A DNA stretch of 6,331 bases from Nitrososphaerota archaeon (GTDB lineage: Archaea; Thermoproteota; Nitrososphaeria_A; Caldarchaeales; Wolframiiraptoraceae). Where the stretch lies: contig JAGHCZ010000142.1 of assembly GCA_021160205.1 (NCBI GenBank), positions 1-6,331 of the forward strand, given 5' to 3'. The translations under genes and the position numbers were made by a program. Position 1 is the first letter of the stretch. Every line of letters starts with the position of its first letter. Below, piece by piece: positions 5,396-6,331 of this stretch. The notes under the pieces were generated by a model, which worked only from the letters and a program-made list of their open reading frames with translations, had not been told where the DNA came from and did not search any database.

Positions 5396-6331
5396 TTGGC
5401 GTCGTTGAAAGCCTTTATCATAGCTAGGGTTTTGGCTCTGATCCCAACCATACTTCTACTTGTAACCTTAGTCTTCCTAGTCATGAGGGTTATGCCTGGA
5501 GATCCCGTGATCGCGATAGTGGGAATGAAGGCTCCGCCCGAGAGGATCTTGGAGCTTAAGAAAGCTCTCGGTTTAGTGGATCAAGCAGGAAACCCCATCC
5601 CATTACCGCTGCAATATCTGAACTACCTCGCTAAGCTCTTTCAAGGAGATTTCGGTCGATCACTGATCTGGGGCAAGAGGCCGGTTCTCGTCGAGATAAT
5701 GGAGCATCTGCCGGCGACGATTGAGCTGGCGATCGCGGGCTTTCTCGTAAGCATAATTTTGGGTATAATCCTCGGGTCGATAGGCGGATGGAGGGGCGGG
5801 AAAACTAGTTCTGGAGTGAAGATATACGGCGCGGTGACCTACGCGCTTTTCATACCTTGGATCGGAATGCTTTTCCAGCTGCTCTTCGCGGTTTGGCTTG
5901 GGCTCCTGCCCGTAGGAGGAAGAATCGATACGGGTCTCGAGCCTCAGACGGTCACCGGTCTCTACGTTCTCGACAGCATAATCTCCGGAAATTGGGATAG
6001 CTTCGTAAGCGCCACCAGGCACTTGATACTTCCAGCATTAACTTTGGGCCTAGTTATTTCGGGGGTCTTCACCAGGGTTACGAGGACGAGCGTTGAAGAG
6101 GTCATGAGGCAGGATTTCGTCGTGGCCGCTAGGGCGAGGGGCGTTCCAGAATACAAGATTCTCCTCCATGTCTTGAAGAACTCCTTCATCCCGATCCTCA
6201 CGATGATGGGACTTCAATTAGCCCTCCTAATGACCGGAGCGGTCTTAACTGAAACCACTTTCAGCTGGCCGGGAATGGGAACGTTCCTACTAGAAAGAAT
6301 AGAATACAGAGATTACGCTACGGTTCAGGGA
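5396..6331 (+). CDS. ABC transporter permease, DppB/OppB family (C-terminus cut by window edge)
   Basis: This inner-membrane subunit should form half of the import channel for the solute captured by the upstream binding protein. The frame is open from 5396 to the window end, 312 residues, so only about the last 20-30 of a usual DppB protein are missing. Features in order: first membrane helix at about 12-30, RVMPGDPV at 31-38, GDFGRSL at 84-90, LPATIELAIAG at 105-115 opening the second helix, GRID at 175-178, TRHLILPALTLGL at 207-219, an EAA-type loop that contacts the ATPase at about 240-272 (VAARARGVPEYK), and FSWPGMGT at 289-296. The start is uncertain: no ATG or GTG fits the frame. TTG at 5396 (MASLKAFIIARV) matches the usual N-terminus, with a second TTG at 5405. 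No Shine-Dalgarno is evident. The partner permease (DppC type) and the ATPases presumably follow outside the window. Confidence 0.92.
   Translation, partial: MASLKAFIIARVLALIPTILLLVTLVFLVMRVMPGDPVIAIVGMKAPPERILELKKALGLVDQAGNPIPLPLQYLNYLAKLFQGDFGRSLIWGKRPVLVEIMEHLPATIELAIAGFLVSIILGIILGSIGGWRGGKTSSGVKIYGAVTYALFIPWIGMLFQLLFAVWLGLLPVGGRIDTGLEPQTVTGLYVLDSIISGNWDSFVSATRHLILPALTLGLVISGVFTRVTRTSVEEVMRQDFVVAARARGVPEYKILLHVLKNSFIPILTMMGLQLALLMTGAVLTETTFSWPGMGTFLLERIEYRDYATVQG

Noticed and set aside
5389..5427. ATG at 5389 as the permease start.
   Set aside because: It is in a different frame from the permease and meets a stop after 12 codons.

Overview
The window looks like chromosomal DNA from a thermophilic archaeon, most likely of the Thermoproteota/Korarchaeota (TACK) side. 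The reasons are AGG/AGA- and ATA-rich codon use, TATA/BRE-like promoters, short intergenic gaps, a gene set for the archaeal type of mevalonate pathway, and a secreted binding protein with a Thr/Val-rich stalk. The lineage is an inference; no rRNA or other phylogenetic marker is present.

Layout. (1) Positions 1-466, minus strand: the N-terminal 155 residues of a ClC chloride channel/antiporter, running off the left edge. (2) 467-662: a divergent intergenic region with TATA-like boxes facing both ways. (3) 663-3548, plus strand: a compact three-gene operon of a UbiD-family decarboxylase, the aconitase X large subunit and the aconitase X small (swivel) subunit. Together these match phosphomevalonate dehydratase plus anhydromevalonate phosphate decarboxylase, the two steps that distinguish the archaeal mevalonate route to isoprenoid lipids. 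(4) 3592-6331, plus strand: the start of a family 5 (oligopeptide/nickel/oligosaccharide type) ABC importer, with a substrate-binding protein, a T-rich tract, and a DppB-type permease that runs off the right edge.

The most unusual object is the substrate-binding protein. Its mature domain appears to be circularly permuted. The first ~58 residues of a normal SBP_bac_5 domain (the stretch with the GVTD...LDPA...WEVLNNI...GLA hallmarks) are missing after the signal peptide and stalk. They are found instead at the extreme C-terminus, joined directly to what is normally the protein's end. The new termini fall in what should be a tight hairpin turn, so rotating the sequence restores an apparently complete domain in the right order. 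A family 5 permease gene follows directly, which argues for a working transporter rather than a gene remnant.

No tRNA, rRNA, CRISPR array, insertion sequence or attachment site was seen, and no stretch longer than 300 bases lacks a gene.
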